From Anisus vortex (Eukaryota > Mollusca > Gastropoda > Planorbidae), in assembly GCA_949126835.1 (NCBI GenBank), contig OX421509.1, positions 6,436,411 to 6,500,410 of the forward strand: 64,000 nucleotides of DNA, given 5' to 3'. The position numbers and the translations under genes are program-made. Below are positions 1 through 11,265 of the stretch, one piece after another (within the stretch, counting starts at the first letter, position 1; every line of letters starts with the position of its first letter). Below the pieces are notes generated by a model, which did no database searches, had not been told where the DNA came from, and worked only from the letters and a program-made list of their open reading frames with translations.

Positions 1-2130
1 TCGATTTTCCTAAGAATGAAGTTTGAACCGCACAGAATGGCTTCAGTCTTGTCGTCATTTAGTTTGAGTTTGTTGGCAGTCATCCACGCTTTCACCGCTA
101 GACAGCAGTCTTCCACTGCATTTACAGCGGCAGCACTAGCATTATGATCAGGATGGAAGCTTTTGTACAGCTGGGTATCATCCGCATATAGTTTGCGAGA
201 TAATCCTTGGCTATCAATTATTCTGCCAAGCTGGCTAGTGTAAACAGCAAAAAGGATAGGTCCTAAAACTGATCCTTGAGGTACGTCACAGAAGAGAGAA
301 GTGGCTTTTGATAAGGTCTGATTGATAGTAACTCTCTGGGTTCTGTCTGCCAAGTAGGAAGTAAACCAATGAAGTGCAGTATCAGTGATGCCCATCTCGT
401 ATTGTAGTCTTGATAAAAGTAAGTCATGGTTGATAACATCAAAGGCAGCACTGAGGTCCAACAGAACTAAGATAGTCAGATCACCACGGTCAGCACTACA
501 TAGAACATCATTCAGAACACGTAATATTGCCGTCTCACAGCTATGCCCAGGACGATAGGCAGATTGAAATTTATCAATTATGCCATGTGTGGTTAGATGT
601 TGTAAAAGCTGCCGAGAGACAACCCTCTCAAGAAGCTTCGATACATAGGGAAGGTTAGATACTGGGCGAAAACTCTTGCAGTCCCTAGGATCGAGCCCCT
701 TTTTCTTTAATAAAGGCTTGATGACAGCAGTCTTACTTAAACATTTGTGGGATTGTGGCTGAATCCAGGCTACCATTTATGATACGCACTAAAACTGGAA
801 GCAGAATTTCAAGGCAGTCCAACACAATCTTCGTTGGAATGAGGTCAACAATTGAGGATGTAGGTTTAGATACATAAATAAGACGTCTCAACTGCTCTTC
901 GGAAACTGGGAGGAAATGTGTCAAAGAAATTCCAGAAAATGACTTCTCCACAATGGGTGGAGTAGTATGATTATCAAAGCTGTTTCTAATCGTCTCGACT
1001 TTTTCATTAAAAAATTCATTAAGAGTCTCCGCAGCCTGCTCGCTGCTCATGTCAGGCAAAATTGGACTTAATTTATTTTTTCCAAGAAGATTCTGCACTA
1101 TGGAAAACAGTTTTCGATAGTCAGTGCCCGCAGCCTCCAGAGCAGACTGAACTTGCTTTGCTTTCGCACGCCTAGTCACATTTGTAAGCTTGTTCCTTGC
1201 TATCTTAAACATCTGTTTATCCACCTCAAGGCCACTTAGTCTCCAGTGTCTCTCTGCCCGACGTCGGGCTAAATTAGCCATCCGAACGGAGGGTGTAAAC
1301 CATTCGGTATCGGGTCTATCCCTAACATACAATTCAGTCCTAGGGGCAAAAGTATTCAGCATGGAAGATAGAGTATTATTGTAGAGTAGAACTAGGTGAG
1401 AGATGTCATCAGGTGGTAATATAACCAAATCTGATCTTGAAAGATGATCGCGAAATAAGTCCATATCTATATTTCGTAACTTCCTGGCCTGAATTCTCTT
1501 TATTGGAACAGCAGGCATTTCCAAATCTCTGGTAAAGGTAACAAGAAAGTGATCAGATATAAGATGATCTTCAACAGTTACTGACTTAAGAAAACCACCA
1601 TTGTCAGATCGTGACACAACCCAGTCTAAAATATGTCCATCCTTGTGTGTAGTTTCCGAAACATGCTGTACCAGGTTAGCCGAGTGCAACAATTGAACAA
1701 AGTCGCGAGTGTGCCTGTTATCTGGCTCATCCCAATGAACATTTAAGTCACCAAGAATGAGGAGATTCTTAGAATTTATGGACGACACAAGTTTTCCAAA
1801 GTCCTCGTGAAACAAGCTATCATTCAGACCATTTGAAGCAGAAGGTGGGGGTCTGTACAGAGCCACGGTCCGTACTGTCAGTTTGCCTTGAGAGATGATG
1901 AAATCTATAGACTCAAAGGAATTAAAACTCGTGTCCTTACACACTCTAACAATTAGGGAGGCCCGGTGAATCACAGCAATGCCACCCCCTCTCTGACCTG
2001 TTGACCGAGGACGGTGGAAGAAAGTATATCCATCAGGCGTCATGTCCCTAATGGCTACTTCATCTCCACCCTCGTGAAGCCACGTCTCAGTGATAACCAT
2101 AATGTCAAGCGACTTCTCAAATATAACGTC
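1..2130 (-). mobile_element. CR1/L2-like non-LTR retrotransposon (LINE), partial
   Basis: The minus strand encodes an AP-type endonuclease followed by a reverse transcriptase; the 3' end of the element lies beyond base 1. In the RT part I read a polymerase-palm block with LDLSAAFDVINHDLLLSRL (about 415-475), PQGSVLGPILF (about 250-285) and the catalytic YADDTQLY (about 160-185). These blocks are typical of CR1/L2/Rex-type LINEs, so the clade is a family-level inference. Homology fades upstream of about 2130 in an AT-rich run. The endonuclease lacks its first residues, so the copy is probably 5'-truncated. It lies 5' of the visible lectin gene 1 exons, presumably in an intron or flank of that gene. 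Confidence 0.88.
733..2100 (-). pseudogene. LINE endonuclease plus start of reverse transcriptase (frameshifted)
   Basis: This 455-codon open stretch carries endonuclease signatures in order: ITETWL (metal-binding Glu), LGDLNVHWD (the GDxN block), and the C-terminal ISDH motif. A basic linker follows, then the first RT residues, ending TIPQMFK and a stop at 733-735. The RT continues in another frame immediately downstream (from about 730 to 1). The junction holds a four-base duplication (TAAG/AAGT) at about 731-740, which shifts the frame and creates the stop. The coding sequence also continues in frame upstream of the first ATG to about 2125, so that ATG is internal. This copy cannot make a full product; it is a decayed LINE ORF2. 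Confidence 0.85.
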
Positions 2131-2929
2131 ACATATAAATATATATATAAAGCCTTTTTGACGGAAGATTGTACATTGTAACTATTCTTACTTCACTATA
2201 ATAAAGATTCATGTTATGAATTCACCACGGATTTGATTATTATTATTATTATTTACATTGTGGAAATATTACATTGTAGTCAAGAACTTTCTTATTCCAC
2301 TAAGAATCTATTTATTTTACAACTGAGCCAACTGCAAGGAAGTAGACTGTTTCATTCGTATGGAGTAGAATCCGAGTGATAGGTTTTCACCATCAATACT
2401 ATCCTGGACTAATAAATATATATATATATATATATAATATTCAAATAAATTTGGCGGTTAAGTCTGGCAAATCAACAAGGTTCTAATAATCTGGAGGCCG
2501 TTCCGGCTTCGTAATAAGGGGTAAAGGAGGAGGTTTTGCCGTGGGGTTAGCAACTCCATGCCGTGAAAACCTAAAGGCTTCAGAACCCTTATATAGGTCA
2601 AACCAACGCGAGATTGGCCAAGGAGGTTCCTCTTCCCAAGAAGAGCTTTAATTATGAAGCTAACTCGCGGAATAACCTCATCACGACCAAAACCTGGTCG
2701 ACCGAGACAGATGGAGCCATTTGATACAAATTAAATAAGTCGGCGATACTATCCATTTTTTTAAACTGTGAAAAACCAAGCAGCAGTGATTATTCATCTT
2801 AATTGGTACAGAAGCGCTTCGGCAGAGAAAGTAATAAGATGTGGAAACAATATAACTCAAGCGTAATATTAGATTTTAAAAAAAAAATTAATTTATATTC
2901 TTTTAATTTTATTTTTTTTTTGGTTTTAG
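2131..2929. other. Non-coding sequence 5' of the visible lectin gene 1 exons, with TA microsatellite
   Basis: No coding signal was found. A TA dinucleotide run occupies about 2410-2436. Bases 2455-2740 are clearly less AT-rich than the surroundings and may be a decayed repeat, but I could not classify it. The stretch ends in a long T-rich tract and an AG that form the acceptor of the next exon. Confidence 0.5.
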
Positions 2930-3106
2930 CCCGATCATCTCACTTGTTTACACCAAAGACTTTAGAAAAATTTGCCATACTACAAAATAACTATATGTAC
3001 CAACTTTGGGTCGGTCTCAATGATATGGTCGAAGAAGCCACATACAGATGGGAAGACGATGACACTGTCTGCGACAACAGCTGTATTCAAGAAATCTTCG
3101 GAACAT
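2930..3106 (+). CDS. C-type lectin-like gene 1, penultimate exon (central CTLD)
   Basis: A 177-nt exon bounded by a T-rich tract ending TTTTAG and a donor GTAAAT. It is open in phase 1 and encodes ARSSHLFTPKTLEKFAIL followed by the CTLD core motif WVGLNDM, then YRWEDDDTVCDNSC. WVGL matches the conserved WIGL core of C-type lectin domains. The residues before it correspond to the second helix region. The exon is the paralogue of 52846-53022, with the same length, phase and most residues. Upstream exons (signal peptide, first CTLD half) must lie left of the window. The product is expected to be secreted by comparison with gene 2. Confidence 0.88.
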
Positions 3107-3782
3107 GTAAATATCTTTCAAGCATTTTCTAAAAAAAAGGTATTTTCCCTACGTTCCCAAAGTTATTTTTCTGGGAAAAAACTAAACTGAAACAAAAGAG
3201 AGATAGGTAAATAAAAATATGTTTTAAAAAAGAGAGTAAGAAAAACAAAAATACTGAGAGAAAAAAAAAAGATAAAACAGAAAATAAAGATTTGAAAGAG
3301 AAAGAACGAGATATAGTAATAGACGAAGAGTTTGATGTAGGGGAAAAAAATTAAAAGTAACAAAGCGAAATAGGAAATACGGTCAACTTTCGCTTTATAT
3401 TTTGCACATTGCTTCATGAAACCCTTAACAAAACAAAAGATCTATACAAAAAACATAATTTTTAAAACTATAGAAACTAGAAACAATTAACAGTGACGTG
3501 AACTTAGATTCTATTAATTATGGAAAACAACATACCTTTCATTATTGTTTATTATGCATACTCTTGTTAAAACCAATGTCTTCTCTTTATCTGGTATGCT
3601 GTGTTACGCAACATTTACTCTCATGTTTACCAAGACAATTTAACTTTTTTTTTTGTTAATCAAAAATGTTAATAAAATAAAGTCAACTTATTTTTTTTTT
3701 CTCAAATTTTGATTTTTTTTATGAACATGTTTTTCTATATATATATATATAAAATCTATTTCTTTTATACATTACATTTTAG
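3107..3782 (+). other. Lectin gene 1 last intron
   Basis: A 676-nt AT-rich intron with GT and AG ends. It contains A- and T-rich runs and a short TA run at about 3735-3750. The short open frames in it are low-complexity and not credible genes. The equivalent intron of gene 2 is 999 nt and starts with recognisably similar sequence (a tract of AAGAGAGATA-type purines). Confidence 0.7.
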
Positions 3783-3910
3783 ATCTACCGGACAACTATG
3801 GGAATGAAGATTGTGTGAAGTATTTTCAAGCTATCGACAAAGCAAAAGTCCTGAATGACTACACGTGCCCTGATAATCTCAACTACATCTGTGAAAGGAA
3901 CATTCTTTAG
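3783..3910 (+). CDS. C-type lectin-like gene 1, terminal exon
   Basis: Acceptor ACATTTTAG, then 128 nt to a TAG stop. Joined in phase 1, it encodes LPDNYGNEDCVKYF ... VLNDYTCPDNLNYICER and a short tail. NEDC, the Cys eight residues after VLND begins, and NYIC are the conserved disulfide cysteines of the CTLD C-terminal half. The positions that are EPN or QPD and WND in sugar-binding CTLDs read LPD and LND here. Calcium-dependent sugar binding may therefore be altered; that is inference. It is the paralogue of 54022-54143, one codon pair longer. Confidence 0.88.
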
Positions 3911-3931
3911 ATCCAACTTATTATACTAAAA

Positions 3932-3970
3932 TATGTTAGTAATCTACTAAATATCAGTTATCTTTTCAAT
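3932..3970 (+). repeat. Single unit related to the 36-bp minisatellite of gene 2
   Basis: Just after the gene 1 stop, one stretch (GTTAGTAATCTACTAAATAT followed by CAGTTATCTT) resembles one unit of the array at 54178-54628. It is present once here. Confidence 0.55.
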
Positions 3971-4640
3971 ATAAGTGTAATTTACTCAATCTTTGCGCTA
4001 GATCTCATGAAACAACGAATGGTCAATATTATATGCTAAAATGTCATTTATCTAACACAGGGGTCGGCAACCTTCGACTCACGAGCCAAATTTGGCACGC
4101 AGAGCGATTTTCAATGGCCAACAAAAAAAAGGGCGAAATTGAGTGCTAGAACAGGATAAAAAATAAATTATTATTATTATTACGATTAATATTGAACTTT
4201 ATGTGGATTTAATATTAATTACTTTACTATTTATTAAAAAAAATACATTATTAAAATTAATAAAAATAACAAACTCGATTAAAAGATAAGATCTTTATTG
4301 AGTTGATCCATGCAAAGCCACTATTGAATATAAATAAGGTTCTTTACGGAATAAAACAACTATAACTTTTAAATCTTTAAAAAAATTATTAACAAGTAAA
4401 CATTGAAGTCTATACCTGACTTAGGAGAGGAGAGAAAATACAATCGACCTCTAGCCACTTAAAAACAGGGAGTACACACTCAACAACAGACATGTATGTA
4501 GGGGAATTAACTACAATAAATACAAGAAAATACCTAAACATAATGCTAGACTAGAATTTGTTAAGTCCCTTTTACGTCACACAGTTTTAATTATCTTTAT
4601 ACAATAATTAAATATAAATAACATTTAATGTAATACTTAA

Positions 4641-4968
4641 CCCATATCTTGCTGAGGTCTTATTTTTTTAAATTATTTTTACATATGTTATAGAAAGTCA
4701 TAGTGTAATAAACGAATAAAAGTTTGTTTTTTTGTTTTTAATTTTTTTTCAGAAATATTTGGATTTTAAACAAATGTCCTTAAAAAAGGACGACAGGAAC
4801 AAATGATACCGTGACATTGCATGATTTGCGTGAGAAACAGGCCCTTTTAGGAAAATTACATATTTTTTAACAATTTAAGTTGAAATGATTAATTTGTAGA
4901 TTTTCAAAACAAGAAAACAAGAAAATAGCGTAATAAAACATTCAAGTGGCACCCGGGCACTGAATGGG
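4641..4968 (+). mobile_element. piggyBac-like MITE, copy 1
   Basis: A 328-bp non-coding element flanked on both sides by TTAA (4637-4640, 4969-4972). It begins CCCATATCTTGCTG and ends with the complement of CCCATTCAGTGCCCGGG, so both ends start CCCAT. TTAA targets and CCC termini are the signature of piggyBac elements. Related copies are at 8352-8683 (inverted) and 18409-18745. Confidence 0.75.
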
Positions 4969-5394
4969 TTAACTGAACAAACCAGGAAAACCAATAACAT
5001 CACTTAAAACACTAATAAAAATGCAAGACTAGACTCTGACCACAGATAAACCAAGGATGCAATAATCTTCTTTACAAAAGGAGCGTATGTAATTTATAAT
5101 TTAAGATTATATAAATCATATTTTATTTTTTTCAAGTATGCTTTATATAATTATATATGTGTTTGTTTCATAATATGATGTAGATATTGTGAAACTTGGC
5201 GTGATCACCTAGATAAAGATACATATGTATATATAGGCAGGTTAGCCAACAGAAGTTGATATCACTCATTGCTTATAGCGAAATCTGATATTCTTTCCGT
5301 TAATACATTATATAGGTCCAATGATTATATAGGTTTTATAATAGCGTCTGATCGTATTGTTTTCATCACACTGCATTGTAAATATATTATTCCA

Positions 5395-5940
5395 TATTTG
5401 TATTCTGGGCATCGGACAGGTCTTCTGGGCATCGGATAGGTCTTCTGGGAAGCGGATTGGTATTCTGACCAGCGCATTTAAATTCTGGGCATCGGCTAGG
5501 TCTTCAGGGCATCGTATAGGTCTTCAGGGCATCGTATAGGTCTTCAAGGCAACGGATTGGTTTTCTGGGCTACAATTTGGTCTTATGGGCGCCAGAGTAG
5601 TTTTCTGTGTAGCAGATTCATTGTTTGGGGAGCTAATGTATCTTCTGGGCAGCAGATGTGTCTTCTGGGCAACATTTTGATCTTATGGGCATCAGATAGG
5701 TCTTATGGGTACTGGATTGGTCTTATGTGTAACGAATAATTTTTATGGACAGCGCATTCGTCTTTAGGGCATCAAATTTGTATTTTGGGTAGCTGATGTG
5801 TCTTATGGGTAGAGGAATGGTCTTCAGGGCATCGGACAGATTTTGTGGGCAACAAATTGTTCTCTTGGGCATTATATTGGTCTTCTGGGTAGCGGATAGT
5901 CTCAAAGGCATCGGGTTTGTCTTTTGGGCAATGTATCCGA
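5395..5940 (+). repeat. Degenerate minisatellite of about 20 bp, copy 1
   Basis: About 27 variable units of the type GGTCTTCTGGGCATCGGATA. The conserved part is TCTTNTGGGCA and the rest varies strongly between units. Open frames here (translating as repeated FWASDRS-type words) are by-products of a period that is not always a multiple of three, and are not genes. The same array occurs inverted at about 7200-7930, and at 19235-19719 plus 24851-25100. Confidence 0.8.
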
Positions 5941-7199
5941 GCCAGCAAAAAAAAAAAAAAAATTGCAAGAAAGGTTTGCGTCGATCCTATTGTAATAGAA
6001 AAAGAGTAGTCAGCTTTAGAAAAGGAGAACTCAGTCTTTGTCGGCTATATGATGTATTCTAGGATTTAGTCACCACAAAATAGCTCAAACAATCTGTAAA
6101 GCTGAATAGTCTCATCTCAAATTCAACATCGTTTGTATTTTATTTTAGATAATTATGAGACCTAGAATCTAGAAATTTACTAGAATGTCTTTAGTTACAT
6201 ACTTTTAATTACATTACATTGCGGCTGAATCAATATATTAACACATATCTTGCTGGCGTCCTTATTTAAGGACACTTCGTAAAATGCGATTTAAGACATG
6301 AAATTAAGTAAAAAGTATGGATTTTTTTCAATGAATGTAATTATCTTTATTTGTCTGCTTTTAGATTATTTTGCGCTCGAAACAAATTGATATCGCGAGT
6401 TTGATAAAATTGAGGAAAAAAAGGCAAGACTGAAAAAGTGAGACTTTTTTTTTAAGAAAATGATACAAATGTACTTAAGCTTTAACATAAATTTGTTTAT
6501 TAATGTTCGTAGAAGACATAAACATAGATATTTAGTTTAAAAAAAAATAAATAATTACACAGAGATGTTAAAACGAACTGTCCATTTTTAAGGACGCCAG
6601 CAACAAATGATACCGTGACATGAAATTTAGTTTTTGAGTGTTTTCTTTGCTAAAACATAGAAAAACGTTATTTTTTTGGATTTCTTTTGGAATATATTTG
6701 GGAGTCTTTAACATTTGAAGTAAGTTGAGTAGGAATGATATTATGTTTGTCCATATTAACTAGTTTTAAAACCACATTGTACATTTATATACATAAATAT
6801 ACATTATTATACTACTTCTAGGATATATTTCAATTATATTCTCATAATTTGTCACAACCTTTACTCAATTCAACATACTATTACTTAAATAGAAGACGAA
6901 GATTATATAATACACTCAATATATTGATTCAGCCGCCATGTATGTAATAAATATGATGTTACTAAAGACATTCTAGTGAATTCCTAGATTCTAGCTCTCC
7001 TAATTATGTAAAAACAAATACAAATAATGTTCAATCTGAGATAAGACTATTCAGCTTTGCAGATTGTTTTAAGCAAATTTATGTTGACCAAATTCTAGAA
7101 TACATCATACAGCCGACAAAGAAAGGGTTCTCCTTTTCTTAAGCTGGCTACTCTTTTTCTATTACAATAGGATCGACACAAACCTTTCTTGCTTTTTTT

Positions 7200-7935
7200 T
7201 TTCTTTTGCTGGCTCCGATACATTGCCCTAAAGACAAAAGATGCTTATAAGATTATTCGCCACCAATAACACCAATATAAGGGCAATTGTTGCCCATAAA
7301 ATCTGTCAAATTCCCTGAACACAAATCCTTTTTCCAAGAAGACACATCAGCTGCCCAAAATTCAAATATGATGCCCTAAAGACGAATGCGCCATCGTTAA
7401 ACCTATCCTCTACACATAAGACCAATCCAGTGCCCATTAGACCTATCTGATGCCCATAACATCAATATGTTGCCCACAAGGCATCTGCTGCCCAGAAGAC
7501 GAATCAGCTCCCCAAACAATGAATCTGCTGCCCAGAAGACCTGTCTGCTACACGGAAGACTAATATGTGGTGTAGAAACTGCATGGAGGCGTTGGAGACG
7601 GTCGAACATGTGCTTGTCGAGTGCCCCGCTCTGAAGGGGCTCAGAGTGGAGGGGAGAGGTCAACCGTTTGTGCAGACCCTTTATGGGGATTATCACATCT
7701 ACGTAATACTGCAAATTTTGTTCTCCGGGCCCTAAGAGAGTAAATCTCGGTCCGCTTTATCGTCGAGAAGAGGGGTTCAGATCTGATGCCCAGAAGAGCA
7801 CTTTGTTGCCCAGCAAACCATTTCGTTGCCCTGAAGACCTATCCGGTGCCCAAAATACAAATCCACTGCCCAGAATACCAATCGGTTGCCCAGAAGACCT
7901 ATCCGACGCCCAGAATACCAATACGAAATAGGATA
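7200..7935 (-). repeat. Degenerate minisatellite of about 20 bp, copy 2 (inverted)
   Basis: The complement of the array at 5395-5940, with units such as GAAGACCTATCCGATGCCCA. It is interrupted at about 7565-7785 by a LINE 3' fragment. Confidence 0.8.
7568..7785 (+). pseudogene. I-clade LINE 3' terminal fragment
   Basis: The + strand encodes WCRNCMEALETVEHVLVECP and continues to a stop at 7733-7735. This is a CCHC zinc finger plus C-terminal tail, equivalent to residues about 1480-1538 of the complete LINE at 19756-24372. About 50 nt of 3' UTR follow. The fragment sits in the minisatellite, and the same fragment in the same context recurs at about 19386-19615. Confidence 0.8.
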
Positions 7936-8351
7936 TTTACAGTGCAATAAGATGAAAACAATTCGAGGAGACGCCATCATAGAATATATTTCTTTTTACC
8001 ATATAATGCATTATCGGAAAGAATATCAGATATCGTTATAAGTAATGAGTGATATCAACTATATATATACTGTTGGCTCAGCTGCCTAATATATATATAG
8101 GCCTATATAAATTTATCTAGGTGCTTACGCCGAGTATCACAATATCTACAGCATATTATGCAAACAACAAAAATATATTATTATATAAAGCATACTTTAA
8201 AAAAATTAAATATGATTAAAATATTCTTATATTATATATTACACACGCTACTTCTGTAAAAAATATTATTGCGTCCTACGCTTATCTGTGGTCATAGTCT
8301 AATCTTACATTTTTAAAAGACGTTATTGGTTTTTCTGGTTTGTTCTGTTAA

Positions 8352-8683
8352 CCCATTCCGTGCCCGGATGCCACTCGAATGCCAATGTTTTATTACACTA
8401 TTTTCTTATCCTTTTGTTTTAAAAAGCTATCAATTAAAAAATTCTAACTTAAATTGTTAAAAAAATATGTATTTATCCTTGAAATAAGAGGGCCTGTTTC
8501 TATTGCAAACCTGCAATGTATCATTTGTTGCTGGCGTCCTTTTTTAAGGACACTTCAAAAAATTTCAATATTTCAATAAAAAAATAAAATTTTCAAAAAA
8601 TAACTTTCATTTGTTTGTTACATCATCACTTTCTATTACATATGTAAAAATCACGAAAAATTAAAACCTCAGCAAGATATGGG
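8352..8683 (-). mobile_element. piggyBac-like MITE, copy 2 (inverted)
   Basis: 332 bp between TTAA (8348-8351) and TTAA (8684-8687). One end is CCCATTCCGTGCCCGGATGC and the other is the complement of CCCATATCTTGCTGAGG. It is inside the inverted-arm element, directly beside its right arm. Confidence 0.75.
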
Positions 8684-9663
8684 TTAAGTGCATGATATAA
8701 TATTTTTCTTCTATTTAAGTAATATCATGTTGAATTGAGTAAAGTTTGTGATATATATTGAGAATAAAATAGAAATATATACTGGAAGTAGTCTAATAAT
8801 GTATATTTATGTATACAAATATGCAATGTGGTTTTAAAACTAGTTAATATGGACAAACATAATATCATTCCTACTCAACTATCTTCAAACGTTAAAGACT
8901 CCATAATATATTCAAAACAAAATTAAAAAAAGAACGTTTTTCTATGTTTTAGCAAAGAAAACACTAAAAACAAAAATTTCATGTCACGGTATCATTTGTT
9001 GCTGGCGTTCTTAAAAAATGACAGATGGTTTTTTCACCTTTGTGTAATTATTATTATTGTTTTAAACTAAATATCTATGTTTATGCCTTCTAAGAACTAA
9101 TTAATAAAGTTATGGTAAAGCTTAAGTCAATTTTTATCATTTTCATAAAAAAAGTGAAACTTTTCAGACTTGACTTTTTTTCCGCAATTTTATCAAACTC
9201 ACGACATAAATTTGTTTTGAGCCCCAAAAAAACTAAAAGTTGACAAATGAAGATAATAATTAGACAGATCAGTATATATGCTTTACATTCAATTAAAAAA
9301 GTGAAAACAATTGACTTAATTTTATGTCTTAAATCGCATTTTGCGAAGTGTCCTTAAAAAAAGACGCCAGCTGTAAATGGGTTAAACAAATTAAAAGTTG
9401 ATTTGGGTGCCACATTTGGCTGGCCCGCGAGTCTTAATTTCCCTACCGCTGACATGCCAACTTTGTAAAAAAAAAAAACGGAATGTTAAGACATTTTGAT
9501 CCATTTTCGGAAACGATTAATTATTTAGAAATAGGAAAAACACGGTTTGTTTAAAAAACAAAACAGATACACTTCTGCGTGTGTATTTAAAAGCCTGGAA
9601 TTTTAAGCTTCATAAATCTATGCGGAAAACTATTCAGACAATAGTTATTAATTTTATACAAAA

Positions 9664-9910
9664 CTAGATCTAACTAAATTTCCCGGCGTTGGTCGGGGAA
9701 AAAAAATTACATCGGTCTAAACTTTAACCAATAACTACAGATAAAAAATGTATAAACTATGACAAACATATAATAATAATTTAAAAAATATATATATTTA
9801 TTTTTTACTGAAAACATTTAGGAAAGGACAATAACATCACGGTTCTTTAAATTAACCAATCTGGATCGGAATCCACACACACAGTCTACTCTAAAAGTAT
9901 AGATAACAAT
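9664..9910. repeat. Dispersed repeat X, copy 1
   Basis: It shares CTGAAAACATTTAGGA and CTTTAAATTAACCAAT with 17863-18404, plus a CCCGGCGTT-type start followed by GAAAAAAAAATTACAT. No coding capacity. The class is unknown. The surrounding bases 9454-10317 are otherwise AT-rich with nothing recognisable. Confidence 0.55.
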
Positions 9911-10317
9911 TCCCCGGAAAAGTTGCCTAAAAATATAAATTATGTCAATATGCCACGTATGGAATTAATAGAATTCGGATAATAATTAACAGATGAAAAG
10001 ACTTTCTAAATAATTAATCATTATTTTTAAAAAAATTTTGTTTTGAAAAATACTTCAAAAAATTGTATAAAAGTAAACAAAACTGAAACTTATGAACGTA
10101 TTGATAAAAACAAATGCTGCAATATTTTAAAACTTAACCATTATGTTGCCTAAATAGAACAAAAAAGTCTTAGGTATTCTGTGGTGCAGACCTATTTCTT
10201 AACATTGATGGAGTTGTTAAATTATGTGGTAATTACAGTAAATAAATTATTTTTATACAACTTTAAAAAAAAGATTTTATTACGAATTTTCAGTCTAAAT
10301 TTTTAAATTTTGTTCAG

Positions 10318-11042
10318 GCTATTAGAAGGTTTCAAATTCGACAAGGCAGGTTTGTCCTACAACTGAACTATATGTCATTACTGCCTTGCATTGAAATTAA
10401 ATAATGTTTTAATTTTTCTAATACACAATATTATTTTATTACTGTGGAGTTTTGTTTTAAAAACTTATTTTTTTAAATTATGGAATGTAATTGTAAAATG
10501 TATTTTCCTAAAATAAAGAAATTGTTTTTATCTTCGCAATATGATTTCCTAGTTTACATCATTATGTGTGTGATATAGCAAGGTTTCTTAAATATTTAAA
10601 AGAGAGGCGAGAGGTGAAGCAGATGCAAAATTTCACAGTCTTTTAGACGTTGTAATAAGTGGGCTGGTCGGAAGGTGGGGGATGGAACTGAAACTCAAAC
10701 AATGAAGGAACAATTATTCGATGACAAAAACAAATACTATTATTATAGACTAAAATTTCAAATGTAAGACATGCAATGGTTTGAATTTTGAATACCCATG
10801 ACTTACCTTCTATGTACTTCAGATTAAGAGACATGAAAACTGACATTGGCGAAATGTCTTACATCGCCCCCCCCCCCCCCCCCACAAACCCCCAAACTGC
10901 CCCCTGTTGTCAATACCCACATAGCCCCCAACAACCCCAGGCGACGTATTGCCTAGTTGCCAAATACTGAAATTCAACCTGCAATGTGTTGCATGACTTT
11001 TCATTTGCACATCCCAAAATTGGCTTGAACTAATTATTTAAG
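10318..11042 (+). repeat. Intergenic segmental duplication, copy 1
   Basis: Downstream of lectin gene 1. It aligns in order with 55127-55802 downstream of lectin gene 2. Shared blocks include GAAATTAAATAAT-type starts, CGCAATATGATTTCCT, AGCAAGGTTTCTTAAA, TTTCACAGTCTTTTA, GTGGGCTGG, ACTCAAACAATGAA, TATAGACTAAAATTT and a poly-C tract (10867-10882). It is non-coding and records the tandem duplication of the lectin unit. Confidence 0.75.
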
Positions 11043-11069
11043 ATAAGATAAGATAAGATAAGATAAGAT
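11041..11069. repeat. (AGATA)n microsatellite
   Basis: About six units of AAGAT. Short AGATAAGATAAGAT words also occur near 53600 and 56805. Confidence 0.85.
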
Positions 11070-11161
11070 TGATTTGTTCGTTGTCAAAGTCAACGATTTA
11101 ATAATAGGAAAAAACTATTTAAAACAATGATTGTAATGTCAGCGTAAGCATAGAATCCGAA

Positions 11162-11265
11162 AATTCACATCTTTTAGGTTTAGTTGTAAGCGTATGGAAA
11201 TTTAATTTAATTTAATTCACATCTTTTAGGTTTAGTTGTAAGCGTATGGAAATTTAATTTGAATT
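11162..11265. repeat. 52-bp tandem duplication
   Basis: Two near-perfect consecutive copies starting AATTCACATCTTTTAGG. Bases 11270-12520 hold no recognisable gene. Confidence 0.85.

Larger units (their letters stand above)
6242..9381. mobile_element. TTAA-flanked element with inverted arms of about 700 bp
   Basis: TTAA lies at 6238-6241 and 9382-9385. The outer ends are inverted copies: the left reads ATATCTTGCTGGCGTCC, then AAGGACACTTCG and AATGCGATTTAAGACAT; the right, reverse complemented, reads the same words with small changes. The arms stay similar for roughly 700 bp on each side. The middle carries the minisatellite in inverted orientation, a LINE fragment and another MITE. No transposase is encoded. 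By its termini it is a non-autonomous piggyBac-like composite. Confidence 0.65.
4058..9451. mobile_element. Decayed hAT-like element ends enclosing nested insertions
   Basis: The left end reads CAGGGGTCGGCAACC and continues with GAGCCAAATTTGGCAC. The right end, reverse complemented, reads CAGCGGTAGGGAAATTAAGA and continues with GCCAAATGTGGCACCC. CAG-start termini with a GCCAAAT.TGGC block are typical of hAT-type non-autonomous elements. Flanking octamers (4050-4057 and 9452-9459) match at only about half of their positions, so no clean target duplication remains. Nothing inside encodes a transposase. The interval holds the TTAA elements and minisatellites listed separately. Confidence 0.55.

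Noticed and set aside
2803..3132. A 109-residue protein starting upstream of the gene 1 exon
   Set aside because: The frame runs through an intron T-tract; the real coding part is the exon 2930-3106, as shown by the splice sites and the paralogue.
5357..7980. Small proteins with repeated FWASDRS-like words
   Set aside because: Translation of the degenerate minisatellite of about 20 bp. The same DNA in the third copy is open differently.
4050..9459. 8-bp target duplication for the hAT-like ends
   Set aside because: Flanking octamers match at only about half of the positions.
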